A stretch of 64,000 bases of DNA, from positions 1,798,001 to 1,862,000 of the forward strand of contig NC_014654.1 in the NCBI RefSeq assembly GCF_000166415.1, in the 5' to 3' direction. Below the pieces are notes generated by a model. That model saw only the letters and a program-made list of their open reading frames with translations. It had not been told where the DNA came from and searched no databases. Shown piece by piece: positions 26,965-35,904 of the stretch; positions within the stretch are counted from its first letter, which is position 1, and each line of letters starts with the position of its first letter. Source of the stretch: Halanaerobium hydrogeniformans (lineage in GTDB: Bacteria; Bacillota; Halanaerobiia; Halanaerobiales; Halanaerobiaceae). A program made the position numbers and the translations under genes.

Positions 26965-28038
26965 TTAAAAACTTTCTTTAATTATTCCACCACCAAAAAC
27001 CAGATCATCAAGATAAAAAACTACAGACTGGCCTGGAGTTACAGCTCTTTGAGAGTCTTTAAACTCCACTTTTATTTTATCTTCTCCAATTTTTTCAATA
27101 ATTGCTGGAACAGGATAACTATTATAACGAATTTGAGCAGCAACTTCTATTTTACCATCTAAAGAAGAAAAAGGAATAATATTAATATCCTCTGCAAATA
27201 AACCCTTGCTAAAAACTTCTTCATCTTCGCCAAGAATAACAGCATTATTATCTGGATCAAGTTTGACTACATAAGCGGGATAGCCAAGAGCTACACCCAA
27301 TCCTCTTCTCTGGCCAATTGTATAATTAGAAATTCCATTATGTGTTCCAACCTTATTACCTTCACTATCTAAAATAGGGCCAGGTTTAGAAATCTCAGGA
27401 TAATTATTATCCAAAAACCTAACATAATCATCATCAGGCACAAAACAGATTTCCTGACTTTCAGCCTTATTGTGTATTTCAAAACCTAATTCTTTTGCTT
27501 TTTGTCTTATTTCCTGTTTTGTAAAGTCGCCTAAAGGAAAAAGAGCCCTACTTAATTGTTCCTGGTTAAGAACATAAAGCATATAACTTTGATCTTTACT
27601 TTCATCTCGACCTTTTTTCAAGAGATAACGACCATTATTTTTTTCTATTTTAGAATAATGACCAGTAGCAATATAATCACAACCAATTTCTCTTGCTTTT
27701 CTTAGCAAAGCATCAAATTTAATTTTTTTATTACACATAACACATGGATTAGGAGTTCTTGCTTTACTGTATTCATATACAAAGTAGTCTATGACTTTCT
27801 CCTGAAATTCATCTTTCAGATTAAAAACAAAATGAGGTATCTCCAGTTTTTGGGCAACTCTTTTAGCATCTCTAATTGCTGAATAAGAACAACAGTGATC
27901 TTCTCTATCGGTTGCTTCTTCATAATCAGGAAAGATATGCATTGTGCCACCAATAACCTCATAACCTTTTTCTTTTAATAATGCAGCAGCAACTGAACTA
28001 TCAACCCCACCACTCATTGCTATCATAACTTTCTTCAT
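26965..28038 (-). CDS. mnmA: tRNA 2-thiouridylase MnmA
   Basis: MnmA adds sulfur to U34 of tRNA-Lys, -Glu and -Gln using ATP and sulfur from a cysteine desulfurase. The 357-aa protein starts with the PP-loop AMSGGVDSSVAAALL. NPCVMCNKKIKF (near residue 98) and SQEICFVPD (near 200) carry the two catalytic cysteines. GHYSKIE, GQRRGLGVALG and AVTPGQSVVFY are further family signatures. It directly follows iscS, its probable sulfur donor, in an iscR-iscS-mnmA operon. Its stop codon is 9 bp from the -35 box of rRNA promoter P1. Confidence 0.97.
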   Translation of the reverse strand: MKKVMIAMSGGVDSSVAAALLKEKGYEVIGGTMHIFPDYEEATDREDHCCSYSAIRDAKRVAQKLEIPHFVFNLKDEFQEKVIDYFVYEYSKARTPNPCVMCNKKIKFDALLRKAREIGCDYIATGHYSKIEKNNGRYLLKKGRDESKDQSYMLYVLNQEQLSRALFPLGDFTKQEIRQKAKELGFEIHNKAESQEICFVPDDDYVRFLDNNYPEISKPGPILDSEGNKVGTHNGISNYTIGQRRGLGVALGYPAYVVKLDPDNNAVILGEDEEVFSKGLFAEDINIIPFSSLDGKIEVAAQIRYNSYPVPAIIEKIGEDKIKVEFKDSQRAVTPGQSVVFYLDDLVFGGGIIKESF

Positions 28039-28069
28039 TTAATAATTACACCCTCATCTATATAAATTG

Positions 28070-29236
28070 TTATTTTAATGATCTTAAATGCTTAACTGTA
28101 TCTTTCAAATTGTTTACAAGATAATCGATTTGAGATTTATTATTCTCCAGGCCAAAAGTAAATCTAACTGCACTTTTTGCTGTTTCTTTTTCGATAGAAA
28201 TCGCTTTTAAGACATGTGAAACACCAATTGAACCGGAAGCACAGGCTGAGCCTGTTGATACTGCAATATTTTTAAGGCTTAAATTATATAAAATTGTTTC
28301 TCCATCCAGTCCTTTAAATGACAGATTTGCATTATTAGCTAATCTATTTTTTCTATCAGCACCATTTAAAGTAATATTATTAATTTCTGAAAAAACTCGT
28401 TCAAGAAAATAATCCCTTAAATCTTTTATTTTTTCCACTTTGCTTTCTAACTCATTTCTGACAAGCTCTGATGCTTTAGCCATGCCAACAATCCCAGGGA
28501 CATTAACTGTTCCAGCCCGCCTTTTTCGCTCCTGACTACCACCTGATTGCTGAGGAATTACTTTTATTCCACTTTTTAGATAAAGAGCTCCAACACCTTT
28601 AGGTCCATTAAACTTATGGGCAGAAAGGGATAGTGCATCAACACCTATTTCTTGTACATCAAACTTCATTTGTGGTACTGCCTGTACAGCATCAGTATGA
28701 AAAAAAATATCATTTTTTGCTGCAATATTTGCTAATTTTTTGATGGCTTGAATAGTACCAATCTCATTATTTGCAGCCATAATTGAAATTAAAATTGTAT
28801 CATCTCTGATAGAACTTTTTAAAGCTTCAGGATTGACAAAACCATCCTGATCTACATCTAAATAACTAAGCTTAAAAGACAGATGTTTTTCTAAAAATCT
28901 GCAGCTCTCTAAAACCGCAGGATGTTCAATGCTTGAAGTAATTATATGTTTTCCCTGTTCAGCATAGGCCATTGCAATTCCTTTAATGACTAAATTATTT
29001 GCTTCTGTCCCACCTGAAGTAAAAATTATTTCTTCAGTATTATTTGCTCCAATTAATAAAGCCAGTTCTTCTCTGGCCTTTTCAATAGCTTTCTCTGATT
29101 GCTGACCCATACAATGCGAACTGGCAGCATTAGCATATTTCTTATTAAAAAATTCATGCATTACAGCTATTACTTCTTTTCTTAATGGGGTTGTCGAAGC
29201 ATGATCAAAATAATAAATATCTTTATTTTTTATCAT
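28070..29236 (-). CDS. iscS: Cysteine desulfurase (IscS/NifS family)
   Basis: A PLP enzyme that takes sulfur from cysteine for Fe-S clusters and tRNA thiolation. YYFDHASTTPL at the N-terminus, SSIEHPAVLE near residue 95, the PLP lysine in LSAHKFNGPKGVGALY (near 200), and the catalytic cysteine in STGSACASGSIGVSHVL (near 322) are all present. The start is uncertain. The open frame extends 12 residues upstream, but the ATG at 29234-29236 gives the usual short N-terminus and a 14-bp overlap with iscR. No iscU gene follows; mnmA does. Confidence 0.95.
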   Translation of the reverse strand: MIKNKDIYYFDHASTTPLRKEVIAVMHEFFNKKYANAASSHCMGQQSEKAIEKAREELALLIGANNTEEIIFTSGGTEANNLVIKGIAMAYAEQGKHIITSSIEHPAVLESCRFLEKHLSFKLSYLDVDQDGFVNPEALKSSIRDDTILISIMAANNEIGTIQAIKKLANIAAKNDIFFHTDAVQAVPQMKFDVQEIGVDALSLSAHKFNGPKGVGALYLKSGIKVIPQQSGGSQERKRRAGTVNVPGIVGMAKASELVRNELESKVEKIKDLRDYFLERVFSEINNITLNGADRKNRLANNANLSFKGLDGETILYNLSLKNIAVSTGSACASGSIGVSHVLKAISIEKETAKSAVRFTFGLENNKSQIDYLVNNLKDTVKHLRSLK

Positions 29237-29675
29237 CTGATTTTTGTCTTCTCTCATTTTTCTTTTCAGCAATAGCCCTTTCTAATAAATCAGCTAGAGT
29301 AGTGTTTTCAATTATCTCATTAATAGCATCAGCCATTTCTTCCCAAAGACCATGCATTACACACCTATCAACATAATTGCAAAAATTTTCTTCAACAACA
29401 CAATCTACAGGTACAAGTGGCCCTTCAAGGGCAGTTAATATCTCAGCAACACTAATATCTTCCGGTTCATGGTTTAACATATAGCCACCGTGTGCTCCAC
29501 GAACACTTTTGACTAGTTTTGCTTTACGCAAAGTAGCAAAAAGCTGTTCTAGATACTGTTCTGAAATGTCCTGCCTTTCAGAAATTTTTCTGATTGGAAT
29601 CGCTTTGCCTTCTTCATGTTCAGCAAGATCAACAAGAGCTCTCAATCCATATCTTCCTTTTGTAGAAATTTTCAT
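29223..29675 (-). CDS. iscR: Rrf2-family Fe-S regulator, IscR-like
   Basis: A winged-helix Rrf2 repressor of 150 aa. The start ATG (29673-29675) follows GAGGTG. The N-terminus MKISTKGRYGLRALVDLA and the recognition region SVRGAHGGYML are classic. C92, C99 and C105 match the three cluster cysteines of E. coli IscR (92, 98, 104), so it probably binds a [2Fe-2S] cluster and senses Fe-S status. Many Firmicute relatives such as CymR lack these cysteines. It overlaps iscS by 14 bp. The promoter at 29721-29749 is followed by an A+T-rich GTTAAAGTTGATAAC stretch that may be its own operator. Confidence 0.93.
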   Translation of the reverse strand: MKISTKGRYGLRALVDLAEHEEGKAIPIRKISERQDISEQYLEQLFATLRKAKLVKSVRGAHGGYMLNHEPEDISVAEILTALEGPLVPVDCVVEENFCNYVDRCVMHGLWEEMADAINEIIENTTLADLLERAIAEKKNERRQKSDDKK

Positions 29676-29720
29676 ATTTTCACCTCGTATAAACTTGACT
29701 TTAGTTATCAACTTTAACTT

Positions 29721-29749
29721 ATTTTAACATATGCCAAAAACACTGTCAA
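29721..29749 (-). promoter_or_regulatory. Promoter of iscR-iscS-mnmA
   Basis: TTGACA (29744-29749) and TAAAAT (29721-29726) with a 17-bp spacer on the minus strand. AAGTTAAAGTTGATAACT just downstream is a likely Rrf2-type operator, judged by position only. Confidence 0.8.
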
Positions 29750-29773
29750 TGTTGATTTTTTAAATCCAGTTAG

Positions 29774-30403
29774 TTATTTAAAAAAAGTGTTTACAATTGT
29801 AAGTTTATAGTCTCCAGCAGTCTTCTCTTTGAGCCTTTTTTTAATAGTATTTAATATATGAGCTTCTATTTCAGCAACAACTACAGCTCCTTGATTGCTG
29901 TATTTACTCTCTTTTATTTCTGCTTCTAATGCTTCAAGCTGGGCTAAAACAATCCCAATTTTTTTGAAACTTACTTCAACCTCAATTTTATGAAATTCAT
30001 TTAATTCTTCAATCCCAGCCTCTTTAATAGCCAGTTGAGCTGTATTACCATAAGCCCTTATTAAACCACCAATACCTAATTTTGTTCCTCCAAAATATCT
30101 AGTAACTATTATTACAGTATTTAATAAACCAGCACCCTTAATAGCTTCTAATACAGGTGGACCAGAAGAACCAGCTGGCTCTCCATCATCATCAAAATAT
30201 TCTAAAGCTTCGTTCCTACCGGCCTCAACTCTGTATGCTGAAACATTGTGAGTAGCATCATTATATTTCTCTTTGATTTCATTTATTCTCTTTTCAGCAT
30301 TTTTTCTAGAATTTACAGAAAAAATACTCCCAAAAAATTTGCTATCCTTAATATTTTGTCGAACTTCAATGTTTTGAGCAGGTCTTAATTTTTTTCTTGC
30401 CAT
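29774..30403 (-). CDS. yigZ: YigZ/IMPACT-family protein (UPF0029)
   Basis: A 209-aa member of the IMPACT/YigZ family. The N-terminal domain has IKDSKFFGSIFSV, the central signature DDGEPAGSSGPPVLEAI, and VTRYFGGTKLGIGGLIRAYG (about 105-125). A C-terminal DUF1949 ferredoxin-like domain follows. The eukaryotic relatives regulate translation through GCN1. The bacterial role is not established; RNA or elongation-factor binding has been suggested from structure. It starts 2 nt after rarA and is probably co-transcribed with it. Confidence 0.92.
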   Translation of the reverse strand: MARKKLRPAQNIEVRQNIKDSKFFGSIFSVNSRKNAEKRINEIKEKYNDATHNVSAYRVEAGRNEALEYFDDDGEPAGSSGPPVLEAIKGAGLLNTVIIVTRYFGGTKLGIGGLIRAYGNTAQLAIKEAGIEELNEFHKIEVEVSFKKIGIVLAQLEALEAEIKESKYSNQGAVVVAEIEAHILNTIKKRLKEKTAGDYKLTIVNTFFK

Positions 30404-30405
30404 AA

Positions 30406-31737
30406 TTAACTTTCAGCTCCAGTTTGATCTTGTCTTAAATAATTTAAAAAATCCTTGACCTTTTTTTCTCTACCAAGATTTCCGGGTTTGTAAAAATCTT
30501 TCTGGCTTAATTCATCTGGTAAATAATTTTGCTCCACATAATTATTATTAAAATTATGCGGATATTTATAATCTACTCCATGCCCTAAATCTTTAGCTCC
30601 ACTATAATGAGAATCTTTTAAATGGGCAGGTACTGAAGCAGCACCATGATTTTTAACATAGTTTACTGCTTCATCTATAGCATTAATTACAGAGTTACTT
30701 TTTGGAGCCGTTGCAATATAAATTACAGCTTCAGCAAGAGGTATCCTGGCTTCAGGAAAACCAATCTGTTCTACCGCTCTTGCAGCAGACTCTGCAATTA
30801 TTAATGCAGTTGGATCGGCCATTCCTACATCTTCAGCTGCATGGATAACAACCCTTCTTGCAATAAACTTAGGATCCTCTCCACTTACAATCATCCTGGC
30901 CAACCAATAAATAGCAGCATCTGGATCTGAACCTCGCATGCTTTTTATAAAAGCAGAGATAACATCATAATGGTTATCTCCTTTATTATCATAGTTTAAA
31001 ATTCTTTTCTGCATTGAATCTTCAATAATCTCTTTATCTAAATTAATCTGCCCATTTTTGTCATGAGGTGTTGTTAAGACTGCTAGTTCAAGTGTATTTA
31101 AAGCAACCCTGGCATCTCCATCAGCTAATTCAGCAATAAATCTAAGATCTTTTTCAGAAATATTAACCTCTAATTTTCCCAATCCCCGTTCTTTATTAAT
31201 TAAAGCTTTTTTTAAAATTTTATAAATTTGAGATGCTTCTAATTTTTCCAGTCTAAATATTCTCGACCGTGATAAAAGTGGTGAATTAACTTCAAAGTAA
31301 GGATTTTCCGTTGTTGCTCCAATCATTATCAAAGTTCCATTTTCAACTGAAGGCAATAAAGCATCCTGCTGTGATTTATTAAAACGATGAATTTCATCGA
31401 TAAATAAAATAGTTTTTGTATTATACAAACTTCGATTTGATTTTGCTTTTTTAATCACCTCTCGAATATCTTTAACACCAGATGTCACTGCATTTAATTT
31501 TATAAATTCTGCTTTTGTCTGATTGGCTATAACTTGAGCCAAACTTGTTTTACCTGTTCCAGGAGGCCCATAAAATATTAATGACCGCAGTCGATCAGCT
31601 TTAATTGCTCTACTAAGTAGTTTGTTTTCACCTACTATATCTTTTTGACCAAAAAATTCCTCTAAATTTCTGGGTCTCATTCTATAAGCTAGTGGTTGAT
31701 CTTTTTTTTCTTGATCAGAATTTTCAAATAGATTCAA
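30406..31737 (-). CDS. rarA: Replication-associated recombination ATPase RarA (MgsA)
   Basis: A 443-aa AAA+ clamp-loader-like ATPase acting at stalled forks. Walker A is GPPGTGKTSLAQVIA (near 58), Walker B is [20 protein letters not shown] (near 110), and sensor 1 is IGATTENPYFEVN (near 137). The C-terminal tetramerisation region with RGSDPDAAIYWLARM, PEARIPLAEAVIYIA and HYSGAKDLGHG is complete. In B. subtilis rarA also lies downstream of aspS. It is placed between fau and yigZ in a tight run. Confidence 0.96.
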   Translation of the reverse strand: MNLFENSDQEKKDQPLAYRMRPRNLEEFFGQKDIVGENKLLSRAIKADRLRSLIFYGPPGTGKTSLAQVIANQTKAEFIKLNAVTSGVKDIREVIKKAKSNRSLYNTKTILFIDEIHRFNKSQQDALLPSVENGTLIMIGATTENPYFEVNSPLLSRSRIFRLEKLEASQIYKILKKALINKERGLGKLEVNISEKDLRFIAELADGDARVALNTLELAVLTTPHDKNGQINLDKEIIEDSMQKRILNYDNKGDNHYDVISAFIKSMRGSDPDAAIYWLARMIVSGEDPKFIARRVVIHAAEDVGMADPTALIIAESAARAVEQIGFPEARIPLAEAVIYIATAPKSNSVINAIDEAVNYVKNHGAASVPAHLKDSHYSGAKDLGHGVDYKYPHNFNNNYVEQNYLPDELSQKDFYKPGNLGREKKVKDFLNYLRQDQTGAES

Positions 31738-31753
31738 TTAAAACACCTCAATT

Positions 31754-32326
31754 TCAAATCTTAATTATCTGATTTTCAGTAATTATTAAATCAACAGCTA
31801 TGTCATGGTCTTCAACTGGAAAATCATCAATAATAAAATAATCATAGCAAAAAGCAACTTTTAAAGCATTTTGACCATGCTCAGCTAAAAATTTATCATA
31901 ATATCCTCCACCATAACCAATTCTATAACCATCTTTAGTATATACTGCACCAGGTACAATTATTATATCCAGATCATCTGGAACCGCTTTGTTCCTTAAT
32001 TCTCTTTTAGGTTCTTGAACACCAAAAACTCCATCTTGAAGGTCTAAATCTAAATCATCGATTTGAGCAGCACCCAGGGTACCCTCTTTTTTTATTGTAT
32101 AAGGGGCATAAACTTTAAAACCTTTTTCAATTAATGATTCAAGTAGAGGATAAGTGTTCACTTCTTTACGCATTGATATATATGACATTATTTTTTGAAC
32201 ATTATTTAATTCATCTAAACTCAAAAATTTATCACAAATCTTTTTGCTCCATTTATTAATTTTCTCAAAAGTAATTTTGCTTCTCTTATCTAAATGATAT
32301 TTTCTTAATTTATCTTTAGTGAGCAA
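31754..32326 (-). CDS. fau: 5-formyltetrahydrofolate cyclo-ligase
   Basis: This enzyme converts 5-formyl-THF to 5,10-methenyl-THF with ATP. The 190-aa protein shows the basic N-terminus KLRKYHLDKRSKI, VYTKDGYRIGYGGGYYDKFL with the nucleotide-binding loop (about 130-150), and VAFCYDYFII. It follows the 6S RNA gene on the same strand. The 6S-5-FCL pairing is also known from E. coli (ssrS-ygfA), where the two are co-transcribed. Here a terminator hairpin lies between them. Confidence 0.95.
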   Translation of the reverse strand: MLTKDKLRKYHLDKRSKITFEKINKWSKKICDKFLSLDELNNVQKIMSYISMRKEVNTYPLLESLIEKGFKVYAPYTIKKEGTLGAAQIDDLDLDLQDGVFGVQEPKRELRNKAVPDDLDIIIVPGAVYTKDGYRIGYGGGYYDKFLAEHGQNALKVAFCYDYFIIDDFPVEDHDIAVDLIITENQIIKI

Positions 32327-32417
32327 CTATATCACCTCAAAATAATATAAAAATAAATACAAATTTACTGTCTAACACTAATAATAGCAGAATTTAATTG
32401 ATTCTGCAAAAAGAAAA

Positions 32418-32440
32418 AGCTAACCATTATTTGGTTAGCT
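32418..32440 (-). terminator. Terminator of the 6S RNA gene
   Basis: AGCTAACCA/TGGTTAGCT, a 9-bp perfect stem with a 5-nt loop, followed on the minus strand by TTTTTCTTTTT. It directly abuts the closing helix of the 6S RNA. Confidence 0.88.
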
Positions 32441-32624
32441 AAATAAAATAATCCGCCATGCCGGTTGATTATTAATTTTGATCCCTGTCTGCCAAGTGGG
32501 TGCCCTCCTCCCTGGTTTGTATGTCCATCTAAGGCTTATACGCTGCAGGTAGAGACCAGGCTCCCTATGTGTAAGTGTTGGTCAAAATTTTGTTAATCAT
32601 TATCGCACATAGCAGATTAATTTT
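32441..32624 (-). ncRNA. ssrS: 6S RNA
   Basis: A roughly 184-nt structured RNA with its own promoter and terminator. The ends pair (AAAATTAATCTGC with GCGGATTATTTT). A second helix, AATTTTGA with TCAAAATT, flanks an open region. An inner hairpin with CCTGGT/ACCAGG caps the structure. This long rod with a central bubble is the 6S shape, which binds sigma-A RNA polymerase in stationary phase. Position supports it: B. subtilis 6S-1 (bsrA) is just downstream of aspS, and in E. coli 6S precedes the 5-FCL gene; both neighbours are here. The ends are estimates. Confidence 0.78.
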
Positions 32625-32653
32625 CATTTTTTTATTATCTTTAACCTATAATA

Positions 32654-32682
32654 ATATTAACATAAATGTTCCTATTCTGCAA
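32654..32682 (-). promoter_or_regulatory. Promoter of 6S RNA
   Basis: TTGCAG (32677-32682) and TAATAT (32654-32659) with a 17-bp spacer, about 25 bp before the predicted 6S 5' end. The gap 32327-32741 therefore holds one complete RNA gene unit. Confidence 0.7.
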
Positions 32683-32741
32683 GCAATTATGAAAACATTT
32701 TATCCATATTTTGCTTTTGAATTTTATAGTAATATTGCTTT

Positions 32742-34517
32742 TTAAGAACGTAGAGAAAGCCCTAATTCTTTAAGCTGTTTTTTTGAAACTTTCGATGGTG
32801 CATTTGTTAAAAGAGAAGTTGCTCTCTGGGTTTTTGGAAAAGCAATTACATCCCTAATAGAATCAGTTCTGGCAGTTATCATCATCAGGCGATCCATTCC
32901 AAAAGCAATTCCACCATGTGGTGGTGTCCCATAATCAAATGCTTCTAGTAAAAAGCCGAATTTTTCTTGCTGTTCTTTCTCGCTCATAGAAAGCACTGAA
33001 AAGACTTTTTGCTGTAAAGGCCGATTATTAATCCTGATACTTCCACCACCAAGTTCTTCACCATTTAAAACAAGATCATAAGCATCAGCTCTAACTGAAG
33101 CGGGATCTTTTTCTAATTTATCAATATCCTCATCAACTGGTGCTGCAAAAGGATGATGTTTAGATTGAAAACAATCTTCTTCTTCATCATATTCAAATAA
33201 AGGAAAATCAATAATCCAAACAAATTTATATACTTCAGAAGGGATTAAATCGAAGTCTTTAGCTATTTTCAAACGCAGATTAGATAAAGCATTTGCAACA
33301 ATAGAAGCTTTATCAGCAACTATTAACAATAAATCTCCCTCTTCAGCATTCATTTTAGTTAAAATATTATCAAGCTCTTCCTTAGATAAGAATTTAGCAA
33401 TCGGAGATTTCAATTCACCATCACGAAGGGCAATCCAGGCCAGACCTTTTGCCTTAAAAAGTTTGACATGTTCTTCAAAATTATCAATTATACTCCTAGA
33501 AGAATCTGCTCCTCCTTTATAATTGATACCTTTGACCTGACCTCCAGATTTTACTGTACCACTAAATATATTAAAATTACTATTTTCGACGATTGGGGAA
33601 AGATCTTTTAATTCCATTCCAAATCGCAAGTCTGGTTTATCAGTTCCAAACCTTTCCATAGCTTCCTGATAAGACATTTTTTTGATTTTGTCAGGCACAT
33701 CAATATCAACTTCAGCAAATATTTTTTTCATTAAACCATTAGTTATCTCAAACACATCTTCTCTATTTACAAAAGACATTTCCATATCAATCTGGGTAAA
33801 TTCTGGCTGCCTATTTGCCCTTAAATCTTCATCTCTAAAACAGCGAGCTATTTGAAAATATCTTTCCATACCTGAAACCATTAATAACTGTTTAAAAATT
33901 TGTGGTGATTGTGGTAAAGCAAAAAATTGACCAGGATTTACTCTACTTGGAACAAGATAATCTCTTGCTCCTTCAGGAGTACTTTTAGTTAAAATAGGTG
34001 TTTCAATTTCCCAAAAACCATTTTGATCAAGATAATCTCTTGTCGCTTTTGTTATTTTGTGTCTTAAACCCACAATTTGAGTCATTTTAGGTCTTCTTAA
34101 ATCTAAATACCTATACTTTAATCTTATATCTTCTCCGGCATCAATATCATCTTCAACCTGAATAGGTGGTGTTTTAGCTTTATCAAGTATTCTTAGCTCT
34201 TGACATTTAATTTCAATTTCACCAGTATAAATATCTGGATTAATGTTACCTTCAGGTCTAAGTTCTACTTCACCTTTAACAGCGACCACATATTCTGACC
34301 GTAATTGATCAGCTTTTGAAAAAGATTCTTCACCGATATCTGGATTAAATACTACCTGAATAATACCTGATCTATCTCTTATATCAGCAAAAATCACTCC
34401 ACCATGATCTCGCCTTTTTTGAACCCAACCCATAATTATTATTTCCTGGCTTTCATTTTTTTTAGAAATTTCTCCACACAGGTGGGTCCTCTTAAAGTCC
34501 TTTATTGTCTCGCCCAT
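32742..34517 (-). CDS. aspS: Aspartyl-tRNA synthetase
   Basis: A class II synthetase, 591 aa, the bacterial-type length that includes the GAD insertion domain (about 280-420). The N-terminal OB-fold begins HLCGEI...IIMGWVQKRRDHGGVIFADIRDRSG. FALPQSPQIFKQLLM and RCFRDEDLRANRQPEFTQID are motif 2, and GIAFGMDRLMMI (near 535) is motif 3. It follows hisS by one base, the standard Firmicute hisS-aspS operon. Whether it also charges tRNA-Asn cannot be read here. Confidence 0.97.
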   Translation of the reverse strand: MGETIKDFKRTHLCGEISKKNESQEIIIMGWVQKRRDHGGVIFADIRDRSGIIQVVFNPDIGEESFSKADQLRSEYVVAVKGEVELRPEGNINPDIYTGEIEIKCQELRILDKAKTPPIQVEDDIDAGEDIRLKYRYLDLRRPKMTQIVGLRHKITKATRDYLDQNGFWEIETPILTKSTPEGARDYLVPSRVNPGQFFALPQSPQIFKQLLMVSGMERYFQIARCFRDEDLRANRQPEFTQIDMEMSFVNREDVFEITNGLMKKIFAEVDIDVPDKIKKMSYQEAMERFGTDKPDLRFGMELKDLSPIVENSNFNIFSGTVKSGGQVKGINYKGGADSSRSIIDNFEEHVKLFKAKGLAWIALRDGELKSPIAKFLSKEELDNILTKMNAEEGDLLLIVADKASIVANALSNLRLKIAKDFDLIPSEVYKFVWIIDFPLFEYDEEEDCFQSKHHPFAAPVDEDIDKLEKDPASVRADAYDLVLNGEELGGGSIRINNRPLQQKVFSVLSMSEKEQQEKFGFLLEAFDYGTPPHGGIAFGMDRLMMITARTDSIRDVIAFPKTQRATSLLTNAPSKVSKKQLKELGLSLRS

Positions 34518-34518
34518 C

Positions 34519-35793
34519 TTAAATTTCCTCCTTATCTACTAGCTGCTTCATTACTTCCAATAAATTCGATAGTTTTATTTCTTCTTCATTTCCACTCTTC
34601 ATGTTTCTGATTGTAGCAGAATTATTTTCAAGCTCATCTTCACCAATAATAATTGTATATTCAGCATTCATACGATCAGCAGATTTCATCTGTGAACCTA
34701 CACTTCTATCTAAATAATCAATTTCAGTTTTAAAATCTTCATTCCTTAAAATATCAAGGAGTCTAAAAGCTTCTCGTTTAGCTTTTTTCCCAATTACTGT
34801 AATGTAGAGGTCAATGCCGGCTTCTTCAGCTACCTCGATACCTTTAGCATCCAGAGATAATAGAAGTCTTTCTATACCAAGTGCAAAACCAATACCTGGT
34901 ATATCACGATTTCCAATCTCTTCAGCCAATCCATTATAACGCCCACCACCAAAAACAGTATTTTGAGCACCAAGAGCATTGTCTTTGATTTCAAAAGCTG
35001 TATTTGTATAATAATCCAAACCTCTAACTAATAATGGATTAATATTATATTCAATATTCAAGATATCCAAAAATGACTGAACTTCAGAAAAATGCTCATC
35101 ACATTCAGGACATAAATGCTCAGTAATTTTAGGAGCACCTTTAATTACAGACTGACAGCTCTGATTTTTACAGTCCAGAACTCTTAAAGGATTTCTTTCA
35201 ATTCTTTCTCGACATTTATCACAAAGATCCTCTTTGTTTTCGATTAAAAAAGATTTTAGTTTTTTCACATATTTAGGTCGACAGCTCTTACAGCCAACAC
35301 TATTTAAATGAAGTTCGAAATCTTCTAAGCCCAGCTCCTCCATTAAGCGAATACCCAGAGATATTATCTCTGCATCTAAAGCAGGATCATCTGAGGCAAT
35401 TGCTTCAACTCCTAATTGATGGAACTGCCTAAACCTTCCTGATTGAGGTCTTTCATAACGAAACATAGGTCCAATATAATAATATTTAGTTGGTTGTGCT
35501 TGACCATAAATTTTATTTTCTAAAAAAGAACGAATTACTGAAGCAGTTCCTTCCGGCCTTAAAGTTATACTTCTACCAGACTTGTCTTCAAAAGTATACA
35601 TTTCTTTTTCAACAATATCTGTAACTTCACCTATACCTCGCTGAAATAATTCTGTATATTCAAAGATCGGAGTTCTAATCTCTTGATAATTATAATTTGT
35701 AAAAAGCTTATGAGTTAAATCTTCTATGTACTGCCACTTCTTTATTTCTGGTGGAAGTATGTCATTTGTACCTCTTGGAGCATTAAATTTCAT
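34519..35793 (-). CDS. hisS: Histidyl-tRNA synthetase
   Basis: A class II synthetase of 424 aa. It starts MKFNAPRGTNDILPPE. RPEGTASVIRSF and YYIGPMFRYERPQSGRFRQFHQLGVE form motif 2. LVRGLDYYTNTAFEI and GGGRYNGLAEEIG are the histidine-specific motifs, and GIGFALGIERLLLSL is motif 3. It has extra cysteine pairs (CKSCRPKY, CDKCRERI, CPECDEHF) in the insertion domain, common in Firmicute HisRS and possibly zinc-binding. No T-box is visible upstream; a hairpin terminator stands 47 nt before the start instead. Confidence 0.96.
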   Translation of the reverse strand: MKFNAPRGTNDILPPEIKKWQYIEDLTHKLFTNYNYQEIRTPIFEYTELFQRGIGEVTDIVEKEMYTFEDKSGRSITLRPEGTASVIRSFLENKIYGQAQPTKYYYIGPMFRYERPQSGRFRQFHQLGVEAIASDDPALDAEIISLGIRLMEELGLEDFELHLNSVGCKSCRPKYVKKLKSFLIENKEDLCDKCRERIERNPLRVLDCKNQSCQSVIKGAPKITEHLCPECDEHFSEVQSFLDILNIEYNINPLLVRGLDYYTNTAFEIKDNALGAQNTVFGGGRYNGLAEEIGNRDIPGIGFALGIERLLLSLDAKGIEVAEEAGIDLYITVIGKKAKREAFRLLDILRNEDFKTEIDYLDRSVGSQMKSADRMNAEYTIIIGEDELENNSATIRNMKSGNEEEIKLSNLLEVMKQLVDKEEI

Positions 35794-35840
35794 TAATAAT
35801 TCACCTTCTGTTTTATTCTTTTTTTAAAAAATTTTAGAAA

Positions 35841-35890
35841 ATCTATCAGCAATTTTATCCAGCTTTAACGGATAAAAAGGCTGATAGATT
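35841..35890 (-). terminator. Strong hairpin before hisS
   Basis: AATCTATCAGC/GCTGATAGATT outer arms and TTTATCC/GGATAAA inner arms, followed on the minus strand by TTTTCTAAAATTTTTT. It ends the SurA-like gene's transcript. No promoter was seen between this hairpin and hisS, so hisS either uses read-through or a promoter that I missed. Confidence 0.88.
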
Positions 35891-35904
35891 GAAGTTTAAT
35901 ATAA

